NCBI RefSeq assembly: GCF_015558785.1
Contig: NZ_JADMOP010000001.1
Span: 186,001 to 250,000 of the forward strand
Reading direction: 5' to 3'
Source of the DNA: Collinsella aerofaciens
GTDB taxonomy: Bacteria; Actinomycetota; Coriobacteriia; Coriobacteriales; Coriobacteriaceae
DNA length: 64,000 nucleotides
Shown: piece by piece, positions 23,760-32,921 of the stretch
Layout: each line of letters starts with the position of its first letter
How positions within the stretch are numbered: position 1 is the first letter of the stretch
Translations under genes and position numbers: made by a program
The notes under the pieces: model-generated
What the model was told of the DNA's origin: nothing
Databases searched by the model: none
What the model saw: the letters and a program-made list of their open reading frames with translations, nothing else

Positions 23760-25589
23760 GTGCGCAATCTCAAAATACTGTTTTCCTATCTAGGGGCATA
23801 CCGTCGCGATGCCATCCTCGGCGTGTTCTTTGTGTCGGTCGAGACGGTGCTCGAGCTGTTTATCCCGGTCATCATGGCCAACATCATCGATGTGGGCGTG
23901 CCTGCGGGTGATATCAACTACATGCTGCTGCAGGGCGCGTACATGTTGGTGTGCGCTGCGCTTTCGCTGGTACTGGGCTTGGGTTATGCCCGCACGTCCG
24001 CCCGCGTTGCCTCGGGCCTAGGCGCTAACCTGCGCGAGGCCGAGTACAAAAAGATTCAGACGCTCGCTTTTGGTAACCTGGACAACTACGACGCCAGCTC
24101 GCTCGTCACCCGCATGACCACGGACATCACCGTTATCCAAAATGCTGTGGGCAACGGCTTTCGCCCTATGGTGCGCGGCCCGGTGACGCTTATCGTCGGC
24201 CTTATCTACGCGCTGATGCTGTCGCGCCCGCTCGCCACCGTCTTTGCGATCATCTTGCCCGTGCTGGCAATCGTACTGGGCGTCATCACCTATCGCGTCA
24301 GTCCGCTCTACCGCCAACTCCAGACCTCGATGGACCACCTCAACGGCGTGGTACAGGAAGACCTCACCGCCGTGCGTGCCGTCAAGGCCTACGTTCGTAC
24401 CGAGCACGAGGAGGCCAAGTTCGACGCAGTCAATACCGAGCTTGCGCGCACTGCGACAAAGACCTTTGGCAGCGCGGTGCTCAACCTGCCGGTGTTTCAG
24501 CTGTCGATGTACGTGGCTGCGCTCTCCATCCTGTGGATTGGCGGCCGCATGATTCTCGCCGGCAAGCTGGGCGTGGGCTCGCTCACGGGCTTTATGAGCT
24601 ACGTGCTGCTGATCATGAATTCGCTCATGATGATTTCCAACGTGTTTTTGCTGCTCACGCGCGCTCTTACGAGTGTGGGCCGTATCGCAGAGGTGCTCGA
24701 TGAAGAGCCCTTTATCGCCAATCCTGCGGGGGACCTCGCGACTGCGGCGCCAACGGACGGCAGTATCGAGTTTCGCGACGTGTCGTTTAAATACCGCGCG
24801 GATGCTGCCGAGGATGTGCTCGAGCATATCGACCTTCGCATCGAGAGCGGCTCGACGGTGGGCATCCTCGGCGGCACGGGCTCGGGCAAGAGTTCGCTTG
24901 TACAGCTGATTGCGCGCCTGTACGACGCCACTGAGGGCACCGTGCTTGTGGGCGGACACGACGTGCGCGACTACGACCTCGCGACCTTACGCGATGCCGT
25001 GGGCATTGTGCTGCAAAAGAATGTGCTGTTCACGGGCACCGTGCGCGAGAACCTGCAGTGGGGTAATCCGCAGGCGTCGGACGATGAGCTCCTCGCGGCT
25101 TGCCGCGCGGCGTGCGTGGACGAGTTCCTTGATCGCATCGGCGGACTCGACGGCGAGTTGGGCCAAGGCGGCGCCGGTGTCTCGGGTGGCCAGAAGCAAC
25201 GCCTGTGCATCGCGCGCACGCTGCTCAAGCATCCGCGCGTGCTCATTTTTGATGACTCCACCAGCGCGGTCGATATGGCGACCGACGCTAAGATTCGCGA
25301 GCACATCGCCCGGATTTCCGATACGACCGTGCTCATCATCGCCCAGCGCATCGCGAGCGTCATGGATGCCGATCGCATTGTGGTATTGGACGACGGTCGT
25401 GTCCACGGCGTGGGCACGCACGAGGAACTGCTAGCGGGCGACAACATATACCAGGAGATTTATGCCTCGCAGATGGAGTTTGCGAGGAACGCGGACGCCG
25501 GCGACGGCAGCGACGATGGTTGCGCGAATGATCCGTTTTCCTCCGTCGCATGCGGATCGCCCTTGGAAGGGGGTGAGCGTCATGCCTAA
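23760..25589 (+). CDS. ABC exporter half-transporter 1 (degenerate ATP site)
   Basis: A 609-residue type IV (B-type) ABC exporter subunit with six transmembrane helices (about 1-310) and a nucleotide-binding domain: Walker A GGTGSGKSSL near 372, signature VSGGQKQRL, Walker B VLIFDDSTSAVD. The catalytic Glu after Walker B is Asp, and the H-loop His is Gln (IIAQRIAS), as in the degenerate site of heterodimeric exporters. The partner gene overlaps it by 8 nt. GTG start after GGGGG. Such pairs export drugs, lipids or peptides; the substrate is not predictable. Confidence 0.92.
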   Translation: MRNLKILFSYLGAYRRDAILGVFFVSVETVLELFIPVIMANIIDVGVPAGDINYMLLQGAYMLVCAALSLVLGLGYARTSARVASGLGANLREAEYKKIQTLAFGNLDNYDASSLVTRMTTDITVIQNAVGNGFRPMVRGPVTLIVGLIYALMLSRPLATVFAIILPVLAIVLGVITYRVSPLYRQLQTSMDHLNGVVQEDLTAVRAVKAYVRTEHEEAKFDAVNTELARTATKTFGSAVLNLPVFQLSMYVAALSILWIGGRMILAGKLGVGSLTGFMSYVLLIMNSLMMISNVFLLLTRALTSVGRIAEVLDEEPFIANPAGDLATAAPTDGSIEFRDVSFKYRADAAEDVLEHIDLRIESGSTVGILGGTGSGKSSLVQLIARLYDATEGTVLVGGHDVRDYDLATLRDAVGIVLQKNVLFTGTVRENLQWGNPQASDDELLAACRAACVDEFLDRIGGLDGELGQGGAGVSGGQKQRLCIARTLLKHPRVLIFDDSTSAVDMATDAKIREHIARISDTTVLIIAQRIASVMDADRIVVLDDGRVHGVGTHEELLAGDNIYQEIYASQMEFARNADAGDGSDDGCANDPFSSVACGSPLEGGERHA

Positions 25590-27480
25590 GACCGCAGCCC
25601 AAGCACGCCCGGCCGACCTCAAGCGCACTGTGCGCCGCTTGCTCTCCTACATGGGGCATGCCAAGTTCTCGTTGCTCGCGGTGGGCGTGCTCGCCTCCGT
25701 TGCCGCCATCGCGAGCCTCGCCGGCACCTACATGGTGCGCCCCATCGTTAACGGTTTGGCCACGGGCGGGGAGGAACTGCTCGCCAAGCAGGTCATCCTG
25801 ACGGCGATCATCTACGCCGTGGGCGTGCTCTCGGCCCTGGGCTACTCACAGATCATGGTGCGCGCGGCCCAACACGTGGTGTCCGATATTCGCCGCGACC
25901 TGTTCGCGCACATCCAGACGCTGCCGCTCAGTTATTTTGACAGCACGCGCTCGGGCGACATCATGAGTTTTTTCACCAACGACGTCGACACCGTCTCCGA
26001 GGCGCTCAACAACAGCTTTGCCAACGTGATTCAGGCCGCCATTCAGGTTGTGGGCACCACGGCTATGCTCATCATCCTTAACTGGCAGCTCACGATTATC
26101 ACACTCGTGTGCGATGCGGCCATTGTGCTGTATGCGCGCTACTCGGGCGCGCGCTCTAAGCGTTTCTTTGCTGCCCAGCAGGCATCGCTTGGCGACCTGG
26201 ACGGATATATCGAAGAGATGGTCTCGGGCCAAAAGGTCATCAAGGTCTTTAACCGTGAGGCAGCGAATGTCGCCGGCTTCACCTGCCGCAACGACGAGCT
26301 TTGCCGCACCGGTACCGCCGCCGTGAGCTATGCCAACTCCATGGTGCCCATGACCGTCGTGATTGGTTACGTCAACTATGCCATCGTCGCCGTGGCGGGC
26401 GGCATGCTCTGCATCAAGGGGCTCGCCGATGTGGGCGCACTTGCAAGCTACCTGGTCTTTGTGCGCCAGGCCGCCATGCCCATCAACCAGTTTACGCAGC
26501 TCGGCAACTTCTTGCTCAACGCGTTGGCCGGTGCCGAGCGCCTGTTTGCGGCTATGGACCTTGAGCCCGAGGTGGACGAGGGCTGCGTGGAGCTGGTGCA
26601 GACGGGCGACGCCGCGTGGGCGTGGAAGATTCCCGAGGGCCAGGGCGTGGGCGTCTATGGGCACCTGCATGACGTGGCAGCCGTTGATGAGTCGGGCCGC
26701 GCGGTGGCCGCCGACGGCACCGAGCTCACGTGCGGCTTGGTCCCGCTTGCCGGCGACGTGCGCTTCCATGCCGTGGACTTTTCCTACGTGCCGGGCGCCC
26801 GCGTGCTCACGGACCTCAACCTGTTTGCCAAGCCGGGGCAAAAGATTGCGTTTGTGGGCTCCACGGGCGCCGGCAAGACGACCATTACCAACCTCATCAA
26901 CCGCTTCTACGAGGTCGATGACGGCGAGATCACGTACGACGGCATCGACGTCAAGCACATTGCCAAGGCCAGCCTGCGCGGGTCGCTCGGCATTGTGCTG
27001 CAGGATACGCACCTGTTTAGCGGCACCATTGCGCAGAACATCCGCTTTGGCAAGCTCGACGCGACCGACGAGGAGGTGCGCGCCGCTGCCGAGGCCGCCT
27101 GCGCGGATTCGTTTATCCGCCGCCTGCCTAGAGGCTACGACACACCGGTCACGGCCGATGGCGCCAACCTGTCGCAGGGCCAGCGCCAGCTGCTCGCCAT
27201 CGCGCGCGTGGCCGTCGCCGATCCGCCGGTGCTCATCCTGGACGAGGCCACGAGCTCCATTGACACGCGTACCGAAAAGCTCATCGAGCGCGGTATGGAC
27301 CGCATCATGCGCGGTCGCACCACGTTTATGATCGCGCACCGCCTGTCCACTGTCCGCGACGCCGACGCCATCATGGTCCTCGAACACGGCCGCATCATCG
27401 AGCGCGGCACGCACGAAGAGCTGCTCGCCCAGCACGGCGAGTACTGGCAGCTGGCGCATGGCTTAAAAGAGCTGGATTAA
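25582..27480 (+). CDS. ABC exporter half-transporter 2 (canonical ATP site)
   Basis: A 632-residue partner of the preceding gene. Its NBD is fully canonical: Walker A GSTGAGKTTI, signature LSQGQRQLL, Walker B LILDEATSSID, H-loop MIAHRLST. About 65 extra residues lie between the membrane domain and the NBD (roughly 370-435: VQTGDAAWAWKIPEGQG..., DESGRAVAADGTELTCG). ATG 25582 follows GGAAGGGGGTGAGC, and the 8-nt overlap with the upstream gene implies translational coupling. The two proteins should form one exporter with one active and one degenerate ATP site. Confidence 0.92.
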   Translation: MPKTAAQARPADLKRTVRRLLSYMGHAKFSLLAVGVLASVAAIASLAGTYMVRPIVNGLATGGEELLAKQVILTAIIYAVGVLSALGYSQIMVRAAQHVVSDIRRDLFAHIQTLPLSYFDSTRSGDIMSFFTNDVDTVSEALNNSFANVIQAAIQVVGTTAMLIILNWQLTIITLVCDAAIVLYARYSGARSKRFFAAQQASLGDLDGYIEEMVSGQKVIKVFNREAANVAGFTCRNDELCRTGTAAVSYANSMVPMTVVIGYVNYAIVAVAGGMLCIKGLADVGALASYLVFVRQAAMPINQFTQLGNFLLNALAGAERLFAAMDLEPEVDEGCVELVQTGDAAWAWKIPEGQGVGVYGHLHDVAAVDESGRAVAADGTELTCGLVPLAGDVRFHAVDFSYVPGARVLTDLNLFAKPGQKIAFVGSTGAGKTTITNLINRFYEVDDGEITYDGIDVKHIAKASLRGSLGIVLQDTHLFSGTIAQNIRFGKLDATDEEVRAAAEAACADSFIRRLPRGYDTPVTADGANLSQGQRQLLAIARVAVADPPVLILDEATSSIDTRTEKLIERGMDRIMRGRTTFMIAHRLSTVRDADAIMVLEHGRIIERGTHEELLAQHGEYWQLAHGLKELD

Positions 27481-27529
27481 CCCGTTCGAGCACGATGCTT
27501 TGATCCCTCCGTGCCCCTCACTTCGCCTC

Positions 27530-27594
27530 AAACCATCACAACATTCGACGTTTTTTGCCAAAAACGGGAAAAGCATCGAATGTTGTGATGGTTT
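27530..27594. repeat. Inverted repeat R2 copy a
   Basis: AAACCATCACAACATTCGA (27530-27548) and TCGAATGTTGTGATGGTTT (27576-27594) enclose CGTTTTTTGCCAAAAACG. It lies between the ABC operon and the nuclease-like gene. Copy b, in the same orientation, lies just after that gene. Confidence 0.9.
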
Positions 27595-27695
27595 TTCTAC
27601 CACTCGACCGGGTGGAATCGCTTTCTTGCGCGCGAAGGTGTGCGGACCCGTGGGCCGGGGAATAAGGTTGGTTATCCGACTCCATTGGAGGGCTC

Positions 27696-28733
27696 ATGGA
27701 CCTGCCGATCGTCCTGTCCCATAAGACTGCCTGGCTGTACCACAACGTGGCGCGCCCGTCCGAGCCGCTCTCGCGAGCAAGCAGCCTATACGATGAGGAC
27801 TCGCTTGCTAACGAGGCGGAGCCGACCGCGAGCCTGCCCAAATTGGGACTCGATGCCAAGGGGCTGAGGGCTTCAACGGCTGTCGGGATTGTTACTGACT
27901 ATCTGGTTTCGCTCGGTATTCCACGAGAAGAGCTCGATCATGTCGACACGCTCGTCAACTTTGATTTTGAGCGCTCGACGCCGGCTGGATTTAGGTGCCA
28001 CGTGTTTGGAGCGCCGGTACCTCCAGGCCATCTTATCGAGGTGGCAGAGGGCCTTCTAGTGGTTGATGAGGCCATGTGCTTTGTTCAAGCGGGTTCGTGG
28101 ATGAGCGAGCCCGAGCAGCTGGAATATGGCTACGAAATCTGTGCCCGATACCATTTGAATCATCTGTCGACAGGCGATTATATCGAGATGGGGCAGAGGT
28201 ATACCGTTGCCGACTTGATTGCCTATTGCAATGAGAACCGATCTCGTCAGGGGGCCATACGCGCGGCCGCCGTGCTCAGGCACGTGCACGATGGCGCGCG
28301 GTCGCCCATGGAGACGGCCACCGCAATCATGGTCGTAGCAAAACGTTCCCAGGGCGGGCTGGGATACGCCAAGATCGAGCTCAACCATCGGGTCGATGTT
28401 CCCAACGAGTTCAAGTATCTCGCAAAGGCCGGGTATTTCGAGATCGACGTATATGCGCCTGCGAGCGGTACGGGGGTTGAATACAACGGCTCGGACCATC
28501 TTGATAAACAGCGCAGCGCGTCGGATGCGGAGCGTATGACCGTGCTGAGCGCGCTGGGCTTTAGGATGATCGTCCTCACCGGGACTCAGTTTGCCCATCA
28601 GCTGCAATTGCACCGGGCGATGAATGCCATCGCGCTCGCTATGGGTCTTAAGTGCGACCGAAGCGAAGCGTTCCAGAAACGTCAAAACGACCTGCGAGAA
28701 TTCGTGATTCGGCACTGGGACGGCGGCCTTTAG
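27696..28733 (+). CDS. Unknown protein with C-terminal PD-(D/E)XK (DUF559/Vsr-like) nuclease signature
   Basis: A 345-residue protein I cannot name. The C-terminal third reads YFEIDVYAP ... GVEYNGSDHL ... ASDAERMTVLSALGFRMIVLT. This is the D / E-x-x-G..H / D..R...L...G pattern of DUF559/Vsr-like members of the PD-(D/E)XK fold, with candidate catalytic Asp and Glu. The N-terminal part resembles the non-nuclease region of such proteins (some are annotated as AbiEi-like), but shows no clear HTH. No signal peptide or membrane segment is seen. GGAG precedes ATG 27696. It stands alone, with R2 repeats in direct orientation on both sides. Confidence 0.6.
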   Translation: MDLPIVLSHKTAWLYHNVARPSEPLSRASSLYDEDSLANEAEPTASLPKLGLDAKGLRASTAVGIVTDYLVSLGIPREELDHVDTLVNFDFERSTPAGFRCHVFGAPVPPGHLIEVAEGLLVVDEAMCFVQAGSWMSEPEQLEYGYEICARYHLNHLSTGDYIEMGQRYTVADLIAYCNENRSRQGAIRAAAVLRHVHDGARSPMETATAIMVVAKRSQGGLGYAKIELNHRVDVPNEFKYLAKAGYFEIDVYAPASGTGVEYNGSDHLDKQRSASDAERMTVLSALGFRMIVLTGTQFAHQLQLHRAMNAIALAMGLKCDRSEAFQKRQNDLREFVIRHWDGGL

Positions 28734-28774
28734 GGGCGTTCCGGCCCTTCTGCGGGGTGCTGTGGGCAGGCAAG

Positions 28775-28833
28775 CCATCACAACATTCGACGTTTTTTGC
28801 CAAAATCGGGAAAAGCATCGAATGTTGTGATGG
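28775..28833. repeat. Inverted repeat R2 copy b
   Basis: CCATCACAACATTCGA (28775-28790) with its complement at 28818-28833. The loop is nearly identical to copy a and in the same orientation. Confidence 0.9.
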
Positions 28834-28966
28834 TCTGTGCTGAGGATGGGCTTGGAAAGTCCGTTTTGCTCGAAGCGACCTGTCCTGTCGTACGGGTGTC
28901 GGCGTGATTCTCTCGTGGGGTATTATGTTTTCCGAAGAATAAAACGCCGCGTGAGGGGAGGGCTGC

Positions 28967-30022
28967 GTGGACGGGCGCGTGCAACATGACGGCTTTGGCC
29001 GCGATATCAACTACCTGCGCATTGCCGTTACCGACAAGTGCAATTTCCGCTGCATTTACTGCATGCCGGCCGATGGCGTGGCGCCCCGTGCACACGACGA
29101 GCTGCTCAGCGCCGAGGAAATCGCCCGCTTTGTGCGCTTGGTAGCAGGGGAGGGCATTCGCCGCGTGCGCCTGACGGGTGGCGAGCCGCTGGTCAGCCGC
29201 CGTATCATCCCGCTTATTCGCGACATCCGCGCGATTCCGCAGATCGAGGACGTCTCGCTCACCACCAACGGCGCCCTGCTGCCCAAGCTGGCACCGCAGC
29301 TCAAAGATGCCGGGCTTAACCGCGTCAACATCTCGCTCGATACGCTCGACCCTACGCTGTTTGGAAAGATCACGCGCCTGGGTCGACTCGAGCAGACAAT
29401 GGCCGGCATCGACGCGGCACTGGCTTGGGGCTTTGAGCCCGTTAAGGTCAACTGCGTTGTGGTGCGCCGGCTCAACCAGGATGTGGCGGCCCTTGCGCGG
29501 CTCACGCTTGATCGCCCCATCCACCTGCGCTTTATCGAATACATGCCCATCGGCGACGAGCACACGAGCTCGCATTGCGCTGTGGACCCGCATACGCCCG
29601 CGCTCAATCCCGAGCTGTGGGACGCGAGCGATACCGTGCCGAGCGACGAGCTGCGGGCGCGCATCAATGCCGGGGCCGCGGCGGCGGGACTGGGCGAGCT
29701 CGAGCCGCTCGACATCAACGACGCTCCTGCTGGCGCGGGCCCTGCGCGCTACTGGCACTTTCCGGGCGCGGCGGGAACGGTTGGCTTTATTAGCGCCATG
29801 TCCAACCATTTTTGCGCGAATTGCAACCGTCTGCGCCTGACGGCCGATGGCAACGTGCGTCCGTGCCTGTTCAGCGATGCCGAGTATTCGGTGCGTGAGG
29901 CGCTGCGCCGTGGTGATGATATGCAGGTACTTTCGATTTGGCGCGATGCCGTGGCCCACAAACCGCAGGAACACGCGATAATTGAGGGCACGCAACGATT
30001 CATGTCCCAAATCGGAGGATGA
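28967..30022 (+). CDS. moaA: GTP 3',8-cyclase MoaA (molybdopterin biosynthesis)
   Basis: A 351-residue radical SAM enzyme. CNFRCIYC near 24-31 binds the SAM-cleaving 4Fe-4S cluster; LTGGEPLV is the GGE motif. The C-terminal cluster ligands are CANCNRLRLTADGNVRPCL (C-x2-C-x13-C). It converts GTP to 3',8-cH2GTP, the first step of molybdenum cofactor synthesis, with MoaC next. GTG 28967 follows GGGGAGGG. The moaC-mobB fusion starts 5 nt after its stop, so the two are cotranscribed. Confidence 0.95.
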   Translation: MDGRVQHDGFGRDINYLRIAVTDKCNFRCIYCMPADGVAPRAHDELLSAEEIARFVRLVAGEGIRRVRLTGGEPLVSRRIIPLIRDIRAIPQIEDVSLTTNGALLPKLAPQLKDAGLNRVNISLDTLDPTLFGKITRLGRLEQTMAGIDAALAWGFEPVKVNCVVVRRLNQDVAALARLTLDRPIHLRFIEYMPIGDEHTSSHCAVDPHTPALNPELWDASDTVPSDELRARINAGAAAAGLGELEPLDINDAPAGAGPARYWHFPGAAGTVGFISAMSNHFCANCNRLRLTADGNVRPCLFSDAEYSVREALRRGDDMQVLSIWRDAVAHKPQEHAIIEGTQRFMSQIGG

Positions 30023-30026
30023 TCAT

Positions 30027-31325
30027 ATGGCCAAGAGCAGGTACGCCGATGCCACCAAGGCCGCTCGCAGGGCCGCGATGTCTGCCCACAAAGTCACGGC
30101 TACTGACAGCGACGCCGTCGCAGCCGCGCAGCCGACTGCCGGTGCTGCCACCGAGCCCGCCCGCGACGCCTGTCGCGACGAGCTGACGCACGTGGACGCC
30201 AAGGGCGAGGTGCGCATGGTCGACGTGTCTGACAAGGCCGAGACCCATCGCATCGCCATCGCCGAGGGCACCATCCTCATGCACCCCGAGACGCAGGCCA
30301 TGGTGCTGCAGGACCGCGCCAAAAAGGGCGACGTACTTGCCTGCGCGCGCGTGGCGGGCATTATGGCCATCAAGCGCACGAGCGACATCATTCCCATGTG
30401 CCATCCGTTGCTCATTACCAAGAGCAAGTGCGACATTGCGCCCATCGCTGCGGCGGGGACGCCGGCCGAGGACGTGCCCGAGGGCTGGGCGCCGGCGCGT
30501 ACAGACGGGCAGGTTGGCTTTCACGTACTGGTTACGGCCGGCGTGACGGGCAAGACGGGTATCGAGATGGAGGCCCTGACTGGAGCGAGTGCCGCGTGCC
30601 TGACCATCTACGACATGTGCAAGGCGGTCGATCGCGGCATGGAGATCGTCGACGTGCGCCTGCTGCACAAGGAAGGCGGCCGCTCGGGCGTGTGGGATCG
30701 TGCAGAGCGCCAGGCCGCTGCTGTTGAGGCCGTGGCCGCTGACGGTGCCGCGCCCGCGAGCGCACCTGCCGCCGTCGCACCCGCAGCTCCGACACCGGCC
30801 GTCCCCGCGATCGCGTTTATCGGCTACCAAAACTCGGGCAAGACCACGCTCGTCGAGAAGGTTATCGCCGAGCTCACTCGCCGCGGCCTGCGCGTGGGTT
30901 CGCTCAAGCATCATGGGCATCACGGCTTTGATATCGATGTACCCGCTAAGGATACGTGGCGCCATCACCAGGCCGGATCCAAGCACGTGGGCCTCATCTG
31001 CGCCACGCGCTGGGCGGAGTACGCCGACACGCGCGAGGAGGACGAGATGCCCGCGCGCGAGCTGCTGTCGCGCTACAACGATGTCGACGTGGTGATCATC
31101 GAGGGCTACAAGACCGAGGGCTTCGACAACATCGTGGTCGCGCGCTCCGGCGTCGATCGCCTGCGCGGCAAGAGCTCACTCGACCTGGTCGATGGCCACA
31201 CGCTGGCCCTTGCCTGCAACGAAGCCCTGGCGCGCCAGGCATTCGATGCCGGCTTTGCGACCCGAGCCATCAATATCAACGACGCCCGAGCCATCTGCGA
31301 CCTCATCCAAGACCATCTAGCCTAA
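30027..31325 (+). CDS. MoaC-MobB fusion: cyclic pyranopterin monophosphate synthase plus GTP-binding molybdopterin adaptor
   Basis: A 432-residue bifunctional protein. After a poorly conserved Ala-rich N-terminus (about 45 residues), MoaC runs to about 225 (HVDAKGEVRMVDVSDKAET, ARVAGIMAIKRTSDIIPMCH, GKTGIEMEALTGASAACLTIYDMCKA). An Ala/Pro linker (about 230-257) leads to MobB (IAFIGYQNSGKTTLVEKVI P-loop, SLKHHGHHGFDIDVPAKDTW, VIIEGYKTEGF). MoaC makes cPMP; MobB assists guanine-dinucleotide cofactor formation. The two are usually separate genes. Start 30027 follows CGGAGG. A perfect-stem terminator lies at 31324-31364. Confidence 0.93.
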   Translation: MAKSRYADATKAARRAAMSAHKVTATDSDAVAAAQPTAGAATEPARDACRDELTHVDAKGEVRMVDVSDKAETHRIAIAEGTILMHPETQAMVLQDRAKKGDVLACARVAGIMAIKRTSDIIPMCHPLLITKSKCDIAPIAAAGTPAEDVPEGWAPARTDGQVGFHVLVTAGVTGKTGIEMEALTGASAACLTIYDMCKAVDRGMEIVDVRLLHKEGGRSGVWDRAERQAAAVEAVAADGAAPASAPAAVAPAAPTPAVPAIAFIGYQNSGKTTLVEKVIAELTRRGLRVGSLKHHGHHGFDIDVPAKDTWRHHQAGSKHVGLICATRWAEYADTREEDEMPARELLSRYNDVDVVIIEGYKTEGFDNIVVARSGVDRLRGKSSLDLVDGHTLALACNEALARQAFDAGFATRAININDARAICDLIQDHLA

Positions 31326-31364
31326 AACCTGCCAAAAAGGGACAGGTTTGTTTTGGCAGGTTTT
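31324..31364 (+). terminator. Terminator of moaA-moaC/mobB
   Basis: AAAACCTGCCAAAA (31324-31337) pairs with TTTTGGCAGGTTTT (31351-31364) around a loop containing GGGACAGG, the same word as in the R3 loops. It may be an R3 relative with diverged arms. Confidence 0.85.
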
Positions 31365-31383
31365 ATCTGGGCAAACGTCATTT

Positions 31384-31416
31384 CCACCACAAAGGGGCCA
31401 GGCACCTTTGTGGTGG
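31384..31416. repeat. Inverted repeat R3 copy b
   Basis: CCACCACAAAGG / CCTTTGTGGTGG around GGCCAGGCA, 21 nt before R2 copy c. Confidence 0.85.
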
Positions 31417-31436
31417 TTTTTGCTTTGCAGTAAAAA

Positions 31437-31495
31437 CCATCACAACATTCGATGAAAATCGCGATTTTGCCGAAAAACGTCGAATGTTGTGATGC
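31437..31495. repeat. Inverted repeat R2 copy c
   Basis: A 59-nt element with arms CCATCACAACATTCGA and TCGAATGTTGTGATG(C). Its loop (TGAAAATCGCGATTTTGCCG...) is in reverse orientation relative to copies a and b. Confidence 0.88.
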
Positions 31496-31530
31496 TTTGC
31501 GTCTCGGGCCAGGCCACCCTTCGGGTTCGG

Positions 31531-31561
31531 CCACCACAAGGGGGCAGGCACCTTTGTGGTG
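31531..31561. repeat. Inverted repeat R3 copy c (decayed)
   Basis: CCACCACAAGGGGGCAGGCA then CCTTTGTGGTG. One arm is slightly eroded. It is the third repeat in a 324-nt gap without genes. Confidence 0.75.
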
Positions 31562-31649
31562 ATCGGGTCCCAACGGCCTGCGCCTTGGTATACCATGTAC
31601 GCCGTTCACGAATACACCCCACACCGCCGCACAACCCAGAAAGGCCCCC

Positions 31650-32471
31650 ATGGACACCACCTTCAGCCACATCAAAGCCGTGTTCTGCGATATCGACGGC
31701 ACGCTGCTCACGAGCCAGCACACGGTGTCCCCGCGCACCGTGGCGGCGATCCGCGCCCTGCGCGAGCGCGGCGTTCTCTTTGGCCTGTGCACCGGGCGCG
31801 ACGCCCATGCGACCGAGGCCATGTACGAGCTCTGGGGCATCGAAGGCCTGGTGGACGTGCTGGTGGGCTGCGGTGGCGCCGAGGTCATCGACCGCGCGCA
31901 CGACATCAACGAGCTGAGCTATCCGCTACCGGGCGAGACCATCGCGCGCATCTGCAAGCACATGGCGGACCTTCCGGCAACGCCCGTCTGCCCCCGAGAC
32001 GGCGTGTTCTACGTGCCCGAGAGCAACGCGTGCGTCGAGCACCTGTCGCGCGTCGACGGTGTGCCCTACCAGGTGGTCGATTTTGCCGAGTTGTTGCGCG
32101 AGCCGCAGCCCAAGGTGATGTTTACCATGGCGCCCGAGGTGATGCCGCGGGTGATTGAGCGGGCGTCGACGTTTGCCGATAACACTGTTAAGGCGGCGGC
32201 TCTGCAAACCACGCAGCGGCTCTACGAGTTCATGGATCCGCGTGTGTCCAAGACGCGCGGCCTTGTGCGCGTGGCGGAGCTCAACGACATGGAGCTCCAG
32301 GACATCTGCGTGTTTGGCGATGCGGACAACGACACCTGCATGGTGGCCGACGCCGGCGTGGGTGTGGCCATGGCAAACGGCAGCGATGCCACCCGCGCCG
32401 CCGCCGATTTTGTAACCGCGAGCAACGACGAAGACGGTGTCGCGATCTTTATCCAGGAGCACCTGCTGTAG
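31650..32471 (+). CDS. Cof-type HAD-IIB family phosphatase
   Basis: A 273-residue haloacid dehalogenase-superfamily hydrolase. Motif I is FCDIDGTLLTS (nucleophile Asp and acid/base Asp), motif II FGLCTGRD, and motif IV CVFGDADNDTCMVADAGVGVAMANGS with the GDxxND signature of the Cof/YidA branch. A C2-type cap lies between (about 85-195). Such enzymes dephosphorylate sugar phosphates, flavin or pyridoxal phosphate; the substrate is unassigned. It stands alone between repeat-rich gaps. Confidence 0.9.
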   Translation: MDTTFSHIKAVFCDIDGTLLTSQHTVSPRTVAAIRALRERGVLFGLCTGRDAHATEAMYELWGIEGLVDVLVGCGGAEVIDRAHDINELSYPLPGETIARICKHMADLPATPVCPRDGVFYVPESNACVEHLSRVDGVPYQVVDFAELLREPQPKVMFTMAPEVMPRVIERASTFADNTVKAAALQTTQRLYEFMDPRVSKTRGLVRVAELNDMELQDICVFGDADNDTCMVADAGVGVAMANGSDATRAAADFVTASNDEDGVAIFIQEHLL

Positions 32472-32491
32472 CACCGCGCGTTGGACAAAAT

Positions 32492-32524
32492 CCACCACGA
32501 AGGGGACAGGCACCTTTGTGGTGG
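32492..32524. repeat. Inverted repeat R3 copy d
   Basis: CCACCACGAAGGGGACAGGC then ACCTTTGTGGTGG, 20 nt after the HAD gene. Confidence 0.85.
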
Positions 32525-32533
32525 TTCGATCAG

Positions 32534-32567
32534 GCGTCCCGGCAACCGATTGTCGGGACGCTTTTTT
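32534..32567 (+). terminator. Terminator after HAD phosphatase gene
   Basis: GCGTCCCG (32534-32541) pairs with CGGGACGC (32554-32561), followed by six T. Confidence 0.85.
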
Positions 32568-32599
32568 GTCCCGAGGCGAATCGACGCGGGGACAAACCA

Positions 32600-32921
32600 C
32601 CACTCACAGCCAAATGTCGACCGTTCACAGATTGAGTGGGTTAAAACAAAATGTTGTACAAATAACAACAGAGTGTCATGTACCTCTATTTGCCAACAAA
32701 TCTACCTGTGGTTTTCCAAAGTTGAAAAATTGAATAACACTGCATAATATGAATAAATGTCAAGAAAAAAGACTCTGAAAAAGGAAATTGAAAGAATCGG
32801 GCTTTTCGTTGTTTAAACAATGAGTAATAATATGCATATCGTGAGTGAGCAATTATAGGTTGCGCGCTCAAGGTTAATTCGCGAAAGAGCAAGATCGCGG
32901 TCTCTTGGGGAGGAGACATCG
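32600..32921 (+). promoter_or_regulatory. AT-rich pilus-operon promoter region
   Basis: This gap is markedly AT-rich compared with the window. TTGAAA (32722-32727), 17 nt, then TAATAT (32745-32750) is a very good sigma-70-type promoter. Another AT-rich stretch with TAATAATATGCATAT lies near 32826-32840. A strong ribosome site (GGGGAGGAG) precedes the small ORF at 32922. The composition suggests acquisition of the locus or a regulated, silenced promoter. Confidence 0.6.

Noticed and set aside
25846-27459. 537-codon minus-strand frame opposite the second ABC half-transporter
   Set aside because: Shadow of a canonical ABC exporter; no start signal or domain.
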